Positions 11,134 to 24,589 of a stretch of DNA of 64,000 bases are shown piece by piece; the stretch's first letter is position 1, and each line of letters begins with the position of its first letter. Both the position numbers and the translations under genes were made by a program. Below the pieces are notes generated by a model. That model made no database searches. It had not been told where the DNA came from and worked only from the letters and a program-made list of their open reading frames with translations. Origin of the DNA: Aphis gossypii (Eukaryota > Arthropoda > Insecta > Hemiptera > Aphididae); NCBI RefSeq assembly GCF_020184175.1, contig NC_065532.1, positions 27,218,001 through 27,282,000 of the forward strand, read 5' to 3'.

Positions 11134-13399
11134 TACAATCATAATTCAAATAAAATTTAAATTAGAAATGTATCTAAAATATGTATAGTTTAGTTTTAAA
11201 TTTAAAGACTTTATAACTTTGAATAGGTAAGTTGCACTGTTACGGAACATTCTTATGAATAAAATAAACAACTCTATGTTGCACTAGTTGATGGATTCTT
11301 ATGAAATGTTAGAAATCTTGTAATCTGTAATATCTACTGTATTATAATTAAATATTAATTATTTATATTATGAAATCAAATTTTATAAAAAAATTTATCA
11401 AAGTAAAAGTCAATAATGTTATAGATTACATGGATACTGAGATATCAAAATTCAAAGTTACTATTTCAAACATTATGATTATAATAGATAGATAAACCTA
11501 CCAATTTTCATTTTTATTTAATACTCACATATTTTTTATCCTAGAATTCGATAAATTAAATATTATTTATTTTTCGAGGTTATAAATAGTAAAATTTAAT
11601 AAAACATTAATTGTTTTGAAATTAAATTATACTTTAACCAGAAGTCTTTTGTATTAAAATTTATAAATATATACTCTAGTCAGTCTAGTCTTACATTATA
11701 TACAACTTATGCACTCGCCGTTAAGTACTGTGTTACTCCAGTTAATAACTTTTTTCTAATTAATTATACAATTTTTTTTTTATTATTATTATTACCAACT
11801 ATACAAATTCAATGTCATAATTATATTTTCTTCAATTATTACTGCTTTCCGTGTATCTAACATTTACTACTATAAGTTTAATGAACTATTAAAAAACCGA
11901 ATTAAATTTCTTGAATTGTTTTTATAAAAATATAAAAATTTAAATATTTTAAAAAGAATTTTTAACTTTTTTTCAACAAAAATGTTATGCATTTTTAATA
12001 ATGATAGCCCAATTTATAAAATATTATACTTATTCGTGTTTTTTATCAGTTTTAACCACCATTTGTGCATACGAATATAAAATAAATACATAACATTTGT
12101 ATACACTTTTATATATTTGAGGAAATATGGTGCAGATTCAGATATTTATGATTTTCAAAAATAAATATCAACAAAGCTAACGTACTCAATGCAAATCTTC
12201 CTAAACAGTACCTACACTTGTTTTGATAAATAGATATATAAATTTTGACATAAAACAATTAATCATTATAAATTGATTTCTGAATATTTGAACTTTGTTA
12301 GATTGTAATAACCAAGGAAAAAACTTATTTTTTGTAAAATGTTTCAAATTAAATGGAATTCAATTAAAACATTTAAAACCTTAATTATTTAACGATGATT
12401 GGCCTTTAAAAAATTCTTAAGTTCATTTGATCATCTTTCTAGAGAAAATAAACATAATATAAGTTAATTAATAAAAAATGTATTAGTATATAGTATTCAC
12501 TATGGGTTATAGCTGCAAATTTTTATAATACTTGATCTACTGTAGTGATTTTCAACTCACTATCGTCACTTATTAGTTGTTGTACATGCGCGATGCGCTT
12601 TATAATAAAAGATATTACAGTTAAAACGTAATATATGTGACATAAAAAGACATAAAGTTGGTATGACAAGGGTTAATTTTGCGCTGCTTTTGTCTTATGT
12701 TCTTTATCATAATATAGAAGTTAAAGCTTTTATACATTTAACCATCATGCCTTGAGACTTTTGTTAAGTAAACAAAAACTATCACATTTGAAACTTATAA
12801 TACCTTTAGTTTTTATACATAAGATTTAAGCATGCGACATACAGCATACTTGTTTAAAAATAAGATTTCATACTTATTTATTTAATATTTAATAGATTGC
12901 TATTGATCCAAATAAATTTTTATAACAAACAATATTGGATATGGGATATGTAATTACAGGATATGCGTATAAAGGTATAGGAACTGCGGAGATAAAAAGT
13001 AATCGTATTATATTTTACAATTATGTAAGTAATAGATTGTCTTTTACACGGTAATGATCATCAGTAGACGGTGAACAAGAAATAATATCTTATACAAAAT
13101 AACGATGGTAGTTATTTTCATTGTTTAATTTTCATCCATTGATAATAATATACATTATGTGCAATATATTAGATACCCACGCTCAACTCCCCCGATGTAA
13201 TATATATTACATATCTACTATATTATATTATATTATATACATGAAAATTACAGATTTCCGTTAGCTACCGCAATTTCATTATAATATAAAGGGGAGCATT
13301 TAATAATATAACATTAACTATTAAGTACCTTATAGTATTACCTGAAATATAATCAATATACTTTAATAATAAATCATTATTGAAAACGTATGATTTTTT
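11134..13399. other. AT-rich DNA, nothing supported
   Basis: No convincing gene. The region around 12545-12700 is slightly GC-richer and starts with GTAGTGATTTTCAACTCAC, which recalls a hAT end, but no matching opposite end or target duplication was found. Confidence 0.6.
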
Positions 13400-13402
13400 A
13401 CT

Positions 13403-13597
13403 ATGGTTTTTTCATTGCACCCCCGAGGACGCCAGATGAACAATTTTGGGTCTGGTATAGACGGCGTCTCATTTTTCGGTGGCCATAATCGACTCCATGG
13501 GAACTACATTAGCGGCGTTTCGACAAGTGGTGCATATACGCTCAGCTGCAATAGGCTCTGGTCAAGTGTCATTTTCCCAATTATTTACCACGTGTAA
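13403..13597. other. Short GC-richer island in AT desert, origin unknown
   Basis: About 195 bases have clearly higher GC than both flanks. Open frames exist on the plus strand (64 codons from ATG at 13403, and an overlapping frame). On the minus strand a stop-interrupted frame contains a CxxC motif (ICTTC). Nothing is recognisable. It could be a decayed transposon or exon scrap. Confidence 0.2.
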
Positions 13598-14287
13598 ACT
13601 CTGCAATACAACGCTGTACTTATATTGTGTTCCAAGTATGTACTATATATATACCCATACATGTAAAAATTTTAAATCACCATCGGCGTGTGAATAAAAT
13701 AAGATACAAGTTAAGGTGACCTTTGAACAAAAGTATATTAATAATAAATAATATTATAAGTAAGGGAACGACAGTAGTCCCTTTTGTTTCGAATTGTTCC
13801 AGTAGAAATTTTCAATGCTTTGAGAAAATGTGTAGGTACTCACTCTATTTAAAGTACGCACACTTAAATCGTACTTACAAGTACTATAATATAAACTTAT
13901 GTGAGAAAAGTCAAACCATTTCATTCATCTTATTAAAAATCCTGACTATTAAATATGTAACCATATAGGTGCGTGAGCTCAATTAAATCTTGAAAAATAC
14001 TTATTTGTGTGCCATGAACATTGTAGTGTTGTATTTTCCCACCCTCTATTCGTCAAAAAAATGCTCAGGTTTATACAACTCTTGAAGGATATTTTTACTG
14101 TTCGTTAGTCACTATAATTTTAAATTTTTTAAAAAAAAAAAAACAATACGCAATATTTAAGCTACTAAAAACTATTATTTAATCGAAACTAACGGAAAAT
14201 CATAAAATCATAAGTAGGTGGACTACGGTATAAAATGTATGTTATAACTTATTCGGGTATATTTTATTATTAAAATATAACATTATC

Positions 14288-14324
<37 letters not shown>

Positions 14325-16661
14325 AAGCGTTTATTTATAGAGAGAGAGCAAGTAAAGGCGGAGAATACATTATAAAATGGCTATATAAGAGAGGAACTAG
14401 GAAAGAAATCCATTTAGTGACGGTATATACTACTACTGAAATATTGTGTAACTATTATGTTAAAAGATCTCTATGTAGCACTACTATCATCTTAAGTTGG
14501 TTATGGGGACTTTCAAAGAGATTAATTTGATACTAAGGTAAAATTTAGTAAGTTTTGACGATTTTGTAATCGGTTTTTAAATCTATTGAAATAAACTATT
14601 AAGTTTGACTGTTTAATTTAATGTGATAAAGAAGAGGTCGTTTGATCATGTAGATAATTCAGAAAATAAAAAGCTATTTTGTTTGTTTATTTATTCCGTA
14701 AACTCCAATATTTTAAATACAATAAAATAATATGTTATTGTCTGCTATAGTATCTGATTTTATACTAAGACATTTATCGTATTATATGCGATAGGTACGC
14801 ATACAAACAATTTAAAAATATATGTCGTAATACAACCACAATATTATAAAGAAGAGTAGTAAAAAAAAATATAAGCAAGAAAAAAATTACATTCTGATAA
14901 CAAAATTATGAAAGGATATGATATAATGTGTTTTGTAATTTTAAATAAACCATAAAATACTACTAATTAATTAAGTTTATTATCTTTAAAATCAATAAAG
15001 CTTATTTAGATAAATTATTAAGAACTATTATCAGGCATTTATATATTTTACTTATATACTTGCATATATTAAATTAATAGTTTAAATATGTATAATGTAT
15101 AGGTACCTACATCAGATCCTTTAATCAAATATAATTTATACTATACAATTAGTAAATGGTAATTAGTATTAAATAATAACCTTACTTTGATTTTAGTTAT
15201 AAACTTTGATTTTTTAAAGTTTATAATTTAAATTGTAAATATAATTAATAGTAAAATCTTAAATGTTGTTTTTAAGTCTAACGTTAATTTCTAAAACTAT
15301 AACAATCGTAATTGTTGTTATTTATATAAATAAATTGTTATATTAAATTTAATCTAACTCAGTTATTGAGTTAAAATAATATAATTAATAAAATATATTT
15401 CCCTAAAAATTATTATCTCGTATACCTATAAAAGTGATTTACCAAGTATTCTTATCCTATTGACTATATGCAAATATTTTAGAGTTTTAGACACTAGTTA
15501 ATGCGATTAAGTACATAGTTTATAAACTATATACATTAAACATACACGTGCATTCACGTCCTCAATACACACAGAGAAATTCACCAGTCATACCATATTT
15601 TTTCCTTTCGACAATGTAGTTATTCTAAATTTTGAATTTAAAATTTTTTGTACTACAAAAATACTCTGCAGAGATGAAAATTTTTTTTCAGATTATAAAT
15701 TATTTAGTGGATAATTTTTCTAAAAATAATCACATATAATTTTATTATAATCAAACTCGAACGAATAGTTTGAGTTCTAACTTTATATAGGTACTTATGA
15801 TAAGAAGTCCATGATAAAAGGTTTGGATATAGTATGGAGTTTGAAATTTTATTATGATGATTTAAAAAATATCTCAGTAATTAATATTACTTTTTTGTTT
15901 TTAAATACAATAAATACTAGATCCTATATTATTACCTATTTTATATTTCAAAAACCATATTTTAAGGATTATTATTCTTAATATAAATATTTTAATAAGT
16001 AAGATACTACTAGTTTGTCTTTTGAATTAGGTTCACAAAAATGTTTAAAAAAATTATTTAATAAATAATTAACAATAAAACGGTAGGTTCTCATTTAAAA
16101 ATAATGGTTTTTTCACCACAGGAGCTCAAAATCAAAAAATCAGAATCTGAATAAATTCATTTTTAAAGGAAAAAAATGGGAGTGACTAAGTGAGGACACT
16201 ACTATAGTGATTCACTCCGTACTTATTTAGTAGTCAGTAGTCAGTAGTTACCTATACTAATTAAAATATATTTTTAAAAAACGTCATAATTTTAAACAGA
16301 AATGAGTAAAACTGTTATTAACAATACTTCCTTACAAGCTTATAACATATATTTATTAATACATTATATTCTGTATATTTATGTGTAGGAATTATGAATC
16401 TAAAACGGAAGTGTGTATTTCAAAATCTACATACATAGTGGTACCTGAAATGTAAATATGTATTTATGATCTGAAATAATATACACATATATTATATATT
16501 ATTATTCATATTTTTAAACGCATTCTATAGATAAAACCGTATATACTATGTATTCTATGTGTACTATACATGAATAAGTTATATATACACAAGTCTATAA
16601 ATTCAACATACCTATTGGCTATTATTATAGAAGTATAGATTATAGTCTATATAATCTATAT
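13598..16661. other. AT-rich DNA with an (AT)14 microsatellite
   Basis: An AT-rich stretch with (AT)14 at 14292-14319 followed by GAGAGAGAG near 14341. At 16634-16660 an 11-bp perfect inverted repeat (TATAGATTATA, spacer 5) abuts the next hAT MITE. No gene seen. Confidence 0.6.
14292..14319. repeat. (AT)14 microsatellite
   Basis: Uninterrupted dinucleotide run of 28 bases. Confidence 0.95.
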
Positions 16662-16838
16662 CGGCGGATCCCAAACTGTGCTTGCGGTGCATTAATGTAC
16701 CATAAGCATGTCTTTCTAAAGGCACCGCGGTCTACGCGGTTCATAATAAATAATTAAAAGTTTAAAGATTTTTCTTTTGCTCTGTTTTTCATGGTATTCA
16801 CAGCATGGCACCGCGGAAAAAAAGTTTGGGAACTGCTG
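16662..16838. mobile_element. hAT-type MITE, 177 bp
   Basis: The left end reads CGGCGGATCCCAAACT. The right end on the opposite strand reads CAGCAGTTCCCAAACT, and GCGGTGC recurs just inside both ends. Flanks ATCTATAT (16654-16661) and GTATATAT (16839-16846) match at 6 of 8 positions, consistent with an aged 8-bp hAT target duplication. No transposase is present. It is a different subfamily from the element at 7738. Confidence 0.75.
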
Positions 16839-16846
16839 GTATATAT

Positions 16847-18480
16847 CATTATAGGTAATGATTACTAAATTTACGATAGGTAATAATTAATATTAATAAT
16901 ATCGAATTCTTACCTATTTTATCTAATTTAGTTAACTTCTTAAAAAGACATAGATACTGATTACTGAGTATATAAATAAATAATCAAATCTCATTAATAT
17001 CTCTATAATCTGTATATTAATCTATATTAGGTTAATACAAGAAAATAATGTAGTATAAAACTAACAATACATTACATTTTAAGTATTATTAACTAGTTTA
17101 AGATAAACTAGTAAAAAAACATTTAAACATAAATACATAAACTATAATATTATAGGTGAGTACTAAGTACCATGTTTTTTAAAATATTTATCTAGTTATA
17201 ATAACTAAATAAGTTTTATTCCTCAATTATTTATTATTTAATGAATTTAATTAAATTATTCTTATCATAATTAAACTTATTCCTGTATCTCTGTTATTTT
17301 ATTAGATTCTGAGAAGAGCAATGAATTTATTGATTTTCAATTATTTTATTAGAAATACAGAAAACGTTTGCAATTCCTATGTGTCTAATATTCATATTTT
17401 CTATGATTCTTTGCCATCTATTACTCTTAAACTTAATAATTGTATTAGTTAGCAAATTTTTTCTTAACTTGTTCTTTAATCTTGTATTATTTGTTATTAT
17501 TTATTTTTCTCTCTTCCTTTGTAAAGTTATTAATTATCTATATTTAGATTCCGTACTGTACTAATGCCTCTGAGACGTCGATATATAAATAAATAAAAAA
17601 TGTATAAAAATACAGTTATTACTAATAACTAATAAGTAATTAGGATATCAAACATATTTTTATTTAAATTGTATAAAATATTATCTTAAAATAAGTATTT
17701 ACGTAAATTGTATACTTTAATTATTAGTAATTAATATTTGGTTGAATTTACACAAGCCACTAATAAGTAATGAGTTTTTTCCAGTACAAAAAAAAAAAAG
17801 AAATAGTTAACTTAAAATTATTAATGCATATTTTTGTATCATTTGTTGAGACGCTCGAATGTAAATATTCAAATTTTAATATATGACTAATTTCAATTAA
17901 TATATCTAATACAGATGATAAAGTACACAATCACTAGATATATAATATGTATTTTTCTACTTTTGATATCTTTAATTTTCAACATGTGTTTAAGATTGTA
18001 TTATAAATACTTAATACATGCTATTATACTAATTACCATTAATTTTAAGACTCGCATCCTTAGAATGGACATAGGTCTTCTTAACAATATCGGGCTGCGT
18101 GCCATATGAATCTACATTTACTTAAAATATGTTATAAATTATAATATACATTTAAGAATGCTTAGTCGATTTTATTTGATGTTTACCGGTAAATGATAAC
18201 GACCATTATAAGAAGGTTTGGTAGAAATTTCTTAGCTGCCGACCTAAGCTTACCTGCAAGTATACATTTAACGTACATATTATTTTGTTTTTATATATTT
18301 TCGTTTGTTCAAAAATTCAATTTAACTCATTGCATAATAGTTTATTTAATTTTAGTTTTTACCAAATAATATCTATCTCTACGTTTTTTCCGGCCGTTAT
18401 AGGATTACTCTGAAACATACAAGTACTATTCTTACGTACTTGGTTTTTTTTATAAAATTCTCTTGATATATATAGTAAAT
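16847..18480. other. AT-rich DNA, nothing supported
   Basis: Contains the second copy of the ATTCTGAG repeat (17302-17333) and two hydrophobic AT-driven frames of about 60 codons (17379 and 17915) that I do not consider genes. Confidence 0.6.
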
Positions 18481-18660
18481 ACTAATAAAAGTGGTACCGA
18501 ACAAACAACAGTAGGTGGGTCGCCATCCGACTGCACAAACGTTTGCTGTCATTAAGTCGCGTCGTCGTCGTCATCATCGTGTCCGTTGGCTTTTGCTTAT
18601 CTGAACCAAAAACTATCCTCGAGCTCTATTATATCAATGCTAACATTTATACAGTGTTAT
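18481..18660. other. Small GC-richer patch with CGTCGT run
   Basis: GC rises here (GTCGCGTCGTCGTCGTCATC near 18556). No frame or RNA recognised. It resembles the low-complexity DNA of the GC islands further right. Confidence 0.3.
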
Positions 18661-18996
18661 ACAAATAAAAATGAACGTGCCGTTTATATATACGTTTGTA
18701 AACATGAAGGCTTATAGGTTTTTGTCTTAAATTTTTTTTTTTTGTTTATCGCATTTCGTGAAGGCTTTATGGGAATTTTGTAAAGAAGGGTGCATGGGGT
18801 AGACTCCTCAGTCTTGTGAAAAATAAACGCATTGACATGCGTATAAGGGAACGTTAGGAGAGGCAAAAACTCTAATAGTAATAAATAAAATAAATTTTCT
18901 TTACCGTGAACGAGTACCTATGTATGGGTACTAGAAATAACCCGTCTACAGTGACGCCCGTTGAGACTCGAAACGCCTCTCTGACCTCGTAAGCAC

Positions 18997-19167
18997 ATGA
19001 TGATGGATTCGATTAAAATTCGTTTACACGCGGGTGGTGCCATACAACACGAAGACCGATCCCGATTACAAGGATCATCGTTGAACCGGAGTCCTACCCC
19101 GTCGAGACAGCGCGAGGCGAATCGACTTAAAAACAACGTCCAGGTGTGCGCACGCTGCACTGTATAG
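18997..19167 (+). CDS. Candidate 56-codon small ORF in a GC-richer patch
   Basis: Three consecutive ATG codons (18997-19005) open a 56-codon frame ending in TAG at 19165-19167. The frame is preceded by an in-frame TGA at 18985. The peptide has a polar, Arg/Ser/Gln-rich composition unlike the Ile/Phe/Tyr-rich chance frames around it. CAG followed by GTGTGC at 19144 could act as a weak donor, which would make this an exon. An 80-codon frame lies antisense (18918-19160). No family is recognised and coding status is doubtful. Confidence 0.15.
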   Translation: MMMDSIKIRLHAGGAIQHEDRSRLQGSSLNRSPTPSRQREANRLKNNVQVCARCTV

Positions 19168-21477
19168 TAAGGTATATGCCTATTACGATTTACAATGACC
19201 TACAATCTACATAGGTACTTGTAAATTGTAATGTAATATGTTCGGGGTGCAATACAAATAATTAAGTGTGAGGGAAAAACTTCGGCTTCAAAATTATACT
19301 GTAAAATAATGCAGTATACGCACACAGTATAATATAAATCTATTACATCAATTGCTGTTATTATTATTATTACACGCCCAATCGTTTCTCACTAAAAAAA
19401 ATTGGCACCTCCTTTGAAAATTTTTATGTTTCTTCATGTACTAGTATATTATACTACATAATTCTTTCTCTAAACAATACAATTTAAAACTAGTATTTTT
19501 CAGGACAACCGTTTTCAATTTAAGTACCTATAGGTACAATTTATATTTTTAAATTATTTTCATATATTATATTCTATAGCAACACGAGTATTTTATACAG
19601 CAATATATGAAGTAAAAATTCTATATTTAGTAAATTTTAAAAGCTATAGAGGCTTGTTGTTTTAGCTACCGATTTAGTTTATCGTATTATAATATAAATG
19701 ATAAGCTATAGAAATAATTATTTTCGTAAGCAACGCGGTTTTAGTCTTATATGCCTTTATGGACCCTCTTATCTCTAGTGTGTAGATTCCGTGTGCGATC
19801 GTCTCACCACATTTATATTTTACATACGTTTTCGCTTTGTGGTGACGACGAAGAACACGTTTATAACAGCCCCGTTGCCGTCACTTCTACCACTCATCAA
19901 CAAGCCAACACTCAACAGATTATAAAACAAAATACTTGGCGTCCACATACGAGGATTGAATTAATAAAAATAATAATAGTAATACGTGTTACTAATCACT
20001 ATAATTATTATATTCGTGTATTTTTTTTTTGTCGACTACACTTTGAAGCGTGAAAAATGACTAGAATTTATTTCCAGAGAAGGTCGTGGTGTACTGAATA
20101 TTATCTATAAAACGTACCCAAAGGAATAATCGTATCTTTATCGGTACCGACATTGTGTGTTGTATGGCTTTACAGACTAGCTCGAGTGTTGCAGTGCCAA
20201 TAAAACAACTGTGGGGTTCCTATCCCATTCTCAACCGCACTCCTGATGCAGCCGTACGAAAACAAAAATATAAAAACAGACTTTTTCCAAAAATATGTTT
20301 TGTCCTATAAAACGCTTTAATTTACTGCAGCTGAAAGCCTGAGAAATAACACGTGTTGAATTATCTCGGTGAAACTATTCACTTCTAGAATTACTGTATA
20401 GTAATTTATCATCCAGTGACATCTATAGACACATGTTTCATATAGGTCGGTGTTATGTTTTATATTATATTATATCATATTATACTGTATAATAGTATAG
20501 AACTGAAGTCTGAAAAATAACTGCCATATCCAACTGTGGTCAAATGCGATGATCCGATTTAGAGTTTGTACCATATATTGCTCAGCGATTACTAACCCAA
20601 TCGATACTTTAAAGCATACAAAATTGAATACAATACCTTTTGAAATATTTATGTCATTAATTTTCTTATCTTTGACATAAATTTTTCGAGTATTGTATTT
20701 TGCGTTAACCTTACGAGAGTTAACAAAGTGGTGTTCAAATTCCAATAATTTTTTTCAACGTAATATTATATTTTAAATAAAAATATGTTATTAATAAATA
20801 ATAATGTAAAAATTACAAAATGTAATTCTAAATAATTAGTAATTATATAGTACTTAAGGATAACGAGTAAATATTTCGAACAATTATTATAAATGATAAT
20901 TAACAAAAGTTCATTAATAATAAATTAATTTAAAAAAAGTTATATTATACCTATTCATTATTGTATATTTTAAATAATTATATAAATTGAAATTTAATTA
21001 TTATTTCTTTTCTTTTTATAAATATTATAAATAATTAATAACATTTCTCAAAGTAGTATTTGATATGTATTTAAGCAGTATTTTTTCAACTTGAACCTAA
21101 ACCTAAATATTAAAAATAGTTAAAGGCACAACGCACAACGCTCATAAACGATTTAACTATTATTAATGTATAAATATATATGTATTATAAAATGTGTAAT
21201 TTTTCTTCAACATTTATTATATTTTATTTAAACCTAACTTGTATCTATAATGGTTGCTTTCAATTGATAATTCATCATTTTATTGACAATACATATTAAA
21301 GAAACTGTAATTTATTAGTTTTTTTCATTGAATTTGTATAGATTTTGTATAAGTGTGTAGGTTGGTACTTTTAAAATATCTTCGATAAGCATTTTATATA
21401 ATACCACTTTTATCTTTGATTTTATCTTTTTGAAAGTATCAATTTACTATTGTTATGTGCCTTTAATACAGGAACAA
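19168..21477. other. AT-rich DNA with weak GC-richer patches, no gene supported
   Basis: Patches at 19750-20090 and 20140-20280 are GC-richer. A 100-codon plus frame at 19751-20053 loses complexity in its second half (Ile/Asn/Tyr) and shows no domain, so it is probably chance. Confidence 0.5.
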
Positions 21478-21552
21478 CCGGTTCTTATTTGGTACCTAGT
21501 TAGCAATTCTCAGATGGGTGACCATTGAAATATTGAATAGGGTTGCAGGTAT
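21478..21552 (+). pseudogene. Possible 5S-rRNA-derived fragment (SINE3-like scrap)
   Basis: The stretch CAGATGGGTGACC (21511-21523) with GTTAG shortly before it (21499) and GAATA, then GG..GCAGGT after it, resembles the box C and 3' part of eukaryotic 5S rRNA (GTTAGTACTTGGATGGGTGACC). GGTTCT upstream at 21480 also fits 5S order, but with about 17 bases missing between. Folding into 5S helices is not possible as it stands. It is at best a remnant or part of a 5S-derived SINE. Confidence 0.25.
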
Positions 21553-24440
21553 CACTATATAGACGTACAAACTATTCGATATCATTCTGTCTGTTGACCA
21601 AATTTCAATACAGAGACCCCCAGCGATCAGTACAGACATTTATTGAGGATACATTTTTATATTATATATAATACTTATGTTAAAATAGGAAAAATGAAAT
21701 ACATAGTAGGGGGTTCGAGGTCGTTACAGTGTACACATCGCTATATGTTGTTAACCAGTGAGGCATAAAGACGAAGTGGCAACAAAAGATACATTGTCCG
21801 ATCGTGCCTACAATGGCAGGGTTTATATTTTGAATTCCCAAACCAAATGTACACCATGAATACTGTATAGTGTATACAAATGTACACAGTTTAGATTTTT
21901 CAAAGACTTGTGTATGATAAAACAAAATTAATTTTTCTAGAATTATTTTAAAATATTGTATAGAAGCATTTTGAAAGCTATACGATACTATTAAATAAAA
22001 ACCAAATGCTCTATATAGGGTATAGCCTCTGGGTATATAAAATATTTTCATTGTAAATATCGGTATACTAATACCAGCGAAATAAAATAATTGAAATTTG
22101 ATTCGAAACCTAACATTGTATATTTGTATGTATTCGAGATAGATCAAATAAATAATAATAATTCACAGACATATTCAAATTATTCGATAAACTAATGATG
22201 TAATATTTGTTTTCTAACGTATAATAATGATCACTAAATAGTTTAACTTTTGTACATGCATCATGCATCTATTATTGCACATTTACGTCTGTATTGTAAT
22301 TACATTTCAAATCATTATGTAGTCTTCAAAATTATAATTTTGAAAAATTGTAGCGCCTTAAAACTTAGATTTACTCTTTAGTTCTATATTTCTATGTATG
22401 TGTATTATACTTGTAATACTATATGCATTACACTATTACAGACTACAGAGCGCAGGTGTTCAGTACTACAATAAAGTATTTCAGTTTATGATGGCAGAAA
22501 CATGTATACATGACCATGTTAGTAATTTGGTATGTTACTATGGACGTGTAAAAACCTAAAACGTAAACCACTGACAATTCTTTTAAAAGAAAAAAAAAAC
22601 GGTTTTTTTTTTATTATTACTTCTAATATAATAATAATTCTATACTTGGATAAGTTTTACAAACAAAATAGTTCACATTAAACAAAAATAACTAAATAAA
22701 TATAAATCTATCGTAAATGATGTTATAATTTTCCAACAATAAATAAATAAGCAGAAATTCTACCAACATTTTATAAATAAGTACAATGACTAAAATGAGG
22801 TGATGGACTAGAATATTATACTTTTTTTAATAAAATTAATAAATCGTAAATAAATGCATGTTTGTATTATTGCATGACGTTGCATAATTTGTCATGTAGG
22901 TACCTTAACAGTTTCAATTTAATTTAATTAAAATAGTTTTCGAAATTAAAACTATATCACGATGTATGTATCACGATAGTTTCAGTATATAAGTATAAAT
23001 GTATAACTGTATATACCAACTATTTATGTATTTGCAGTTACCCATTAATCTTTAGCCATTACTATACTTTATGAACTATCACTAAATATGTTAATGATTG
23101 TGTTTAAATTATTGCATACATATTACTACATATATTATTACTTAAATAAGATAAAAAACACTATATTTATTTTTCAAAAAAAACATTTACAGCTCTCATT
23201 ATGCTTAATAAATTATACGTATTATAATATACAATTAATATTTTAAAAGCATTGGAATTCATAGATTAAAACCCAAACCTTTAACTATAAACACATACAC
23301 AATAAACTAGTGTGTTATTGTTAGGTATATTATATTTAATATTTATATAGTATACTATTTATTCTTACAATTTTTGTACATAATTTAAAACATAAAAAAA
23401 ACACTAATTTCTAAGCGTGCCTATTTCATTTGTTTCGTAAATGGTTAATATAAAATTTGGCGTGAAACACGAAAATTTTCAAGTACATATATAATATATA
23501 CGATTATAGGGTACATTTTGGTCATTAGTTATTACCGGTTAGACGTAATATGTCGTATACACAAATTATTTATTATTATTTTTTTTTACATATTATTATT
23601 ATAGTAAGCAATAAGCATGTTGTACTTGGTTAGTGCTATTAGTGGTTATATAATATTATATGTTTCATTATATATACGTCGTTTTTAAAACTTATCATGC
23701 ATTTCAAGTAAAAAGAATCATCCTATTATACTTTATAAATTATAATATGAAAAAATACACAATACTACATCCACTCTCGATTTATGGTTTTCGTTAGTGT
23801 CAATTTCAACTAAATGTAAATAATATATTTTATCAATTTTGTTTCTTTGTTAATTTTTTTTATTATATTCTCAACGCAAAACAGTCGATTCAAAGTTATT
23901 TTTATATTATTAATTATTATTATATTATAATTAATATAATAATATACATTTTTTTTTATATTTCTCTACAATATTGAATAGACAATCACAGATTACACCC
24001 GTAATATTATAATTTTATTTATAATAAATACGAGTTGTGTACTTGTGTGAGTTATTATATAATATCAATAGAAAATAATAAATTATTGTATTATATTTTG
24101 CATTATAAATAATAATATATTAATATTTCTTATAGTCGAATTGTTCACAATAATGGCTAAATTCACTTTGTCCAAATAAACATATTGGCTGATTGTCGGT
24201 TGTATCGCCCACATCGTTGTATATATATATATAACATAATATAATAATATATTATAATATAGTAAATACGTATTATTAGCCAGCGTGTACAGTTATGTAG
24301 GTGCCTAGTAGATCGTTATTATAATATTGTTATTATATCATTTAGATATAGCCACGAGGGCAATATTAAAATTTTATTTTTATATTATATAGGTACTATA
24401 ATATGGACGTAGCAAAAAAAAAAACGGAAATAACAATACA
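21553..24440. other. AT-rich DNA, no supported gene
   Basis: Includes a 155-codon minus-strand frame at 21680-22147 that is hydrophobic and AT-driven, with no recognised domain. The DNA at 23560-24280 is extremely AT-rich with TATAATATTATA palindromes that could extrude cruciforms. Confidence 0.55.
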
Positions 24441-24450
24441 GATATTTGCA

Positions 24451-24579
24451 GTGAAACGACATTCCAGCGAAACAAGTCTTGTATGGAGTTTATACATTAT
24501 CTGCTGTTAATCCTCGAACCTCATAATCACCCTCGTTCCAGAGAAAATCGTCAGCGTTTTCCGAGGATTATAAATCAAG
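24451..24579 (+). other. Exon-like segment B (acceptor, open frame, strong donor)
   Basis: TTTGCAG at 24444-24450 could be a splice acceptor, and AAG followed by GTAAGA (donor at 24580) is close to consensus. One frame is open across the whole 129 bases. The first 32 bases lie within the 34-bp motif shared with 6959-6992. The encoded peptide is polar in its second half (Arg/Asn/His/Pro) and matches no family I know. It could be an internal exon, a non-coding exon or a repeat fragment. Confidence 0.3.
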
Positions 24580-24589
24580 GTAAGATGCA

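Noticed and set aside
12545..12720. hAT-like left end GTAGTGATTTTCAACTCAC
   Set aside because: No matching inverted end and no 8-bp duplication could be found nearby.
21680..22147. 155-codon minus-strand frame
   Set aside because: Hydrophobic Ile/Phe/Tyr-rich composition typical of AT-rich chance frames; no domain.
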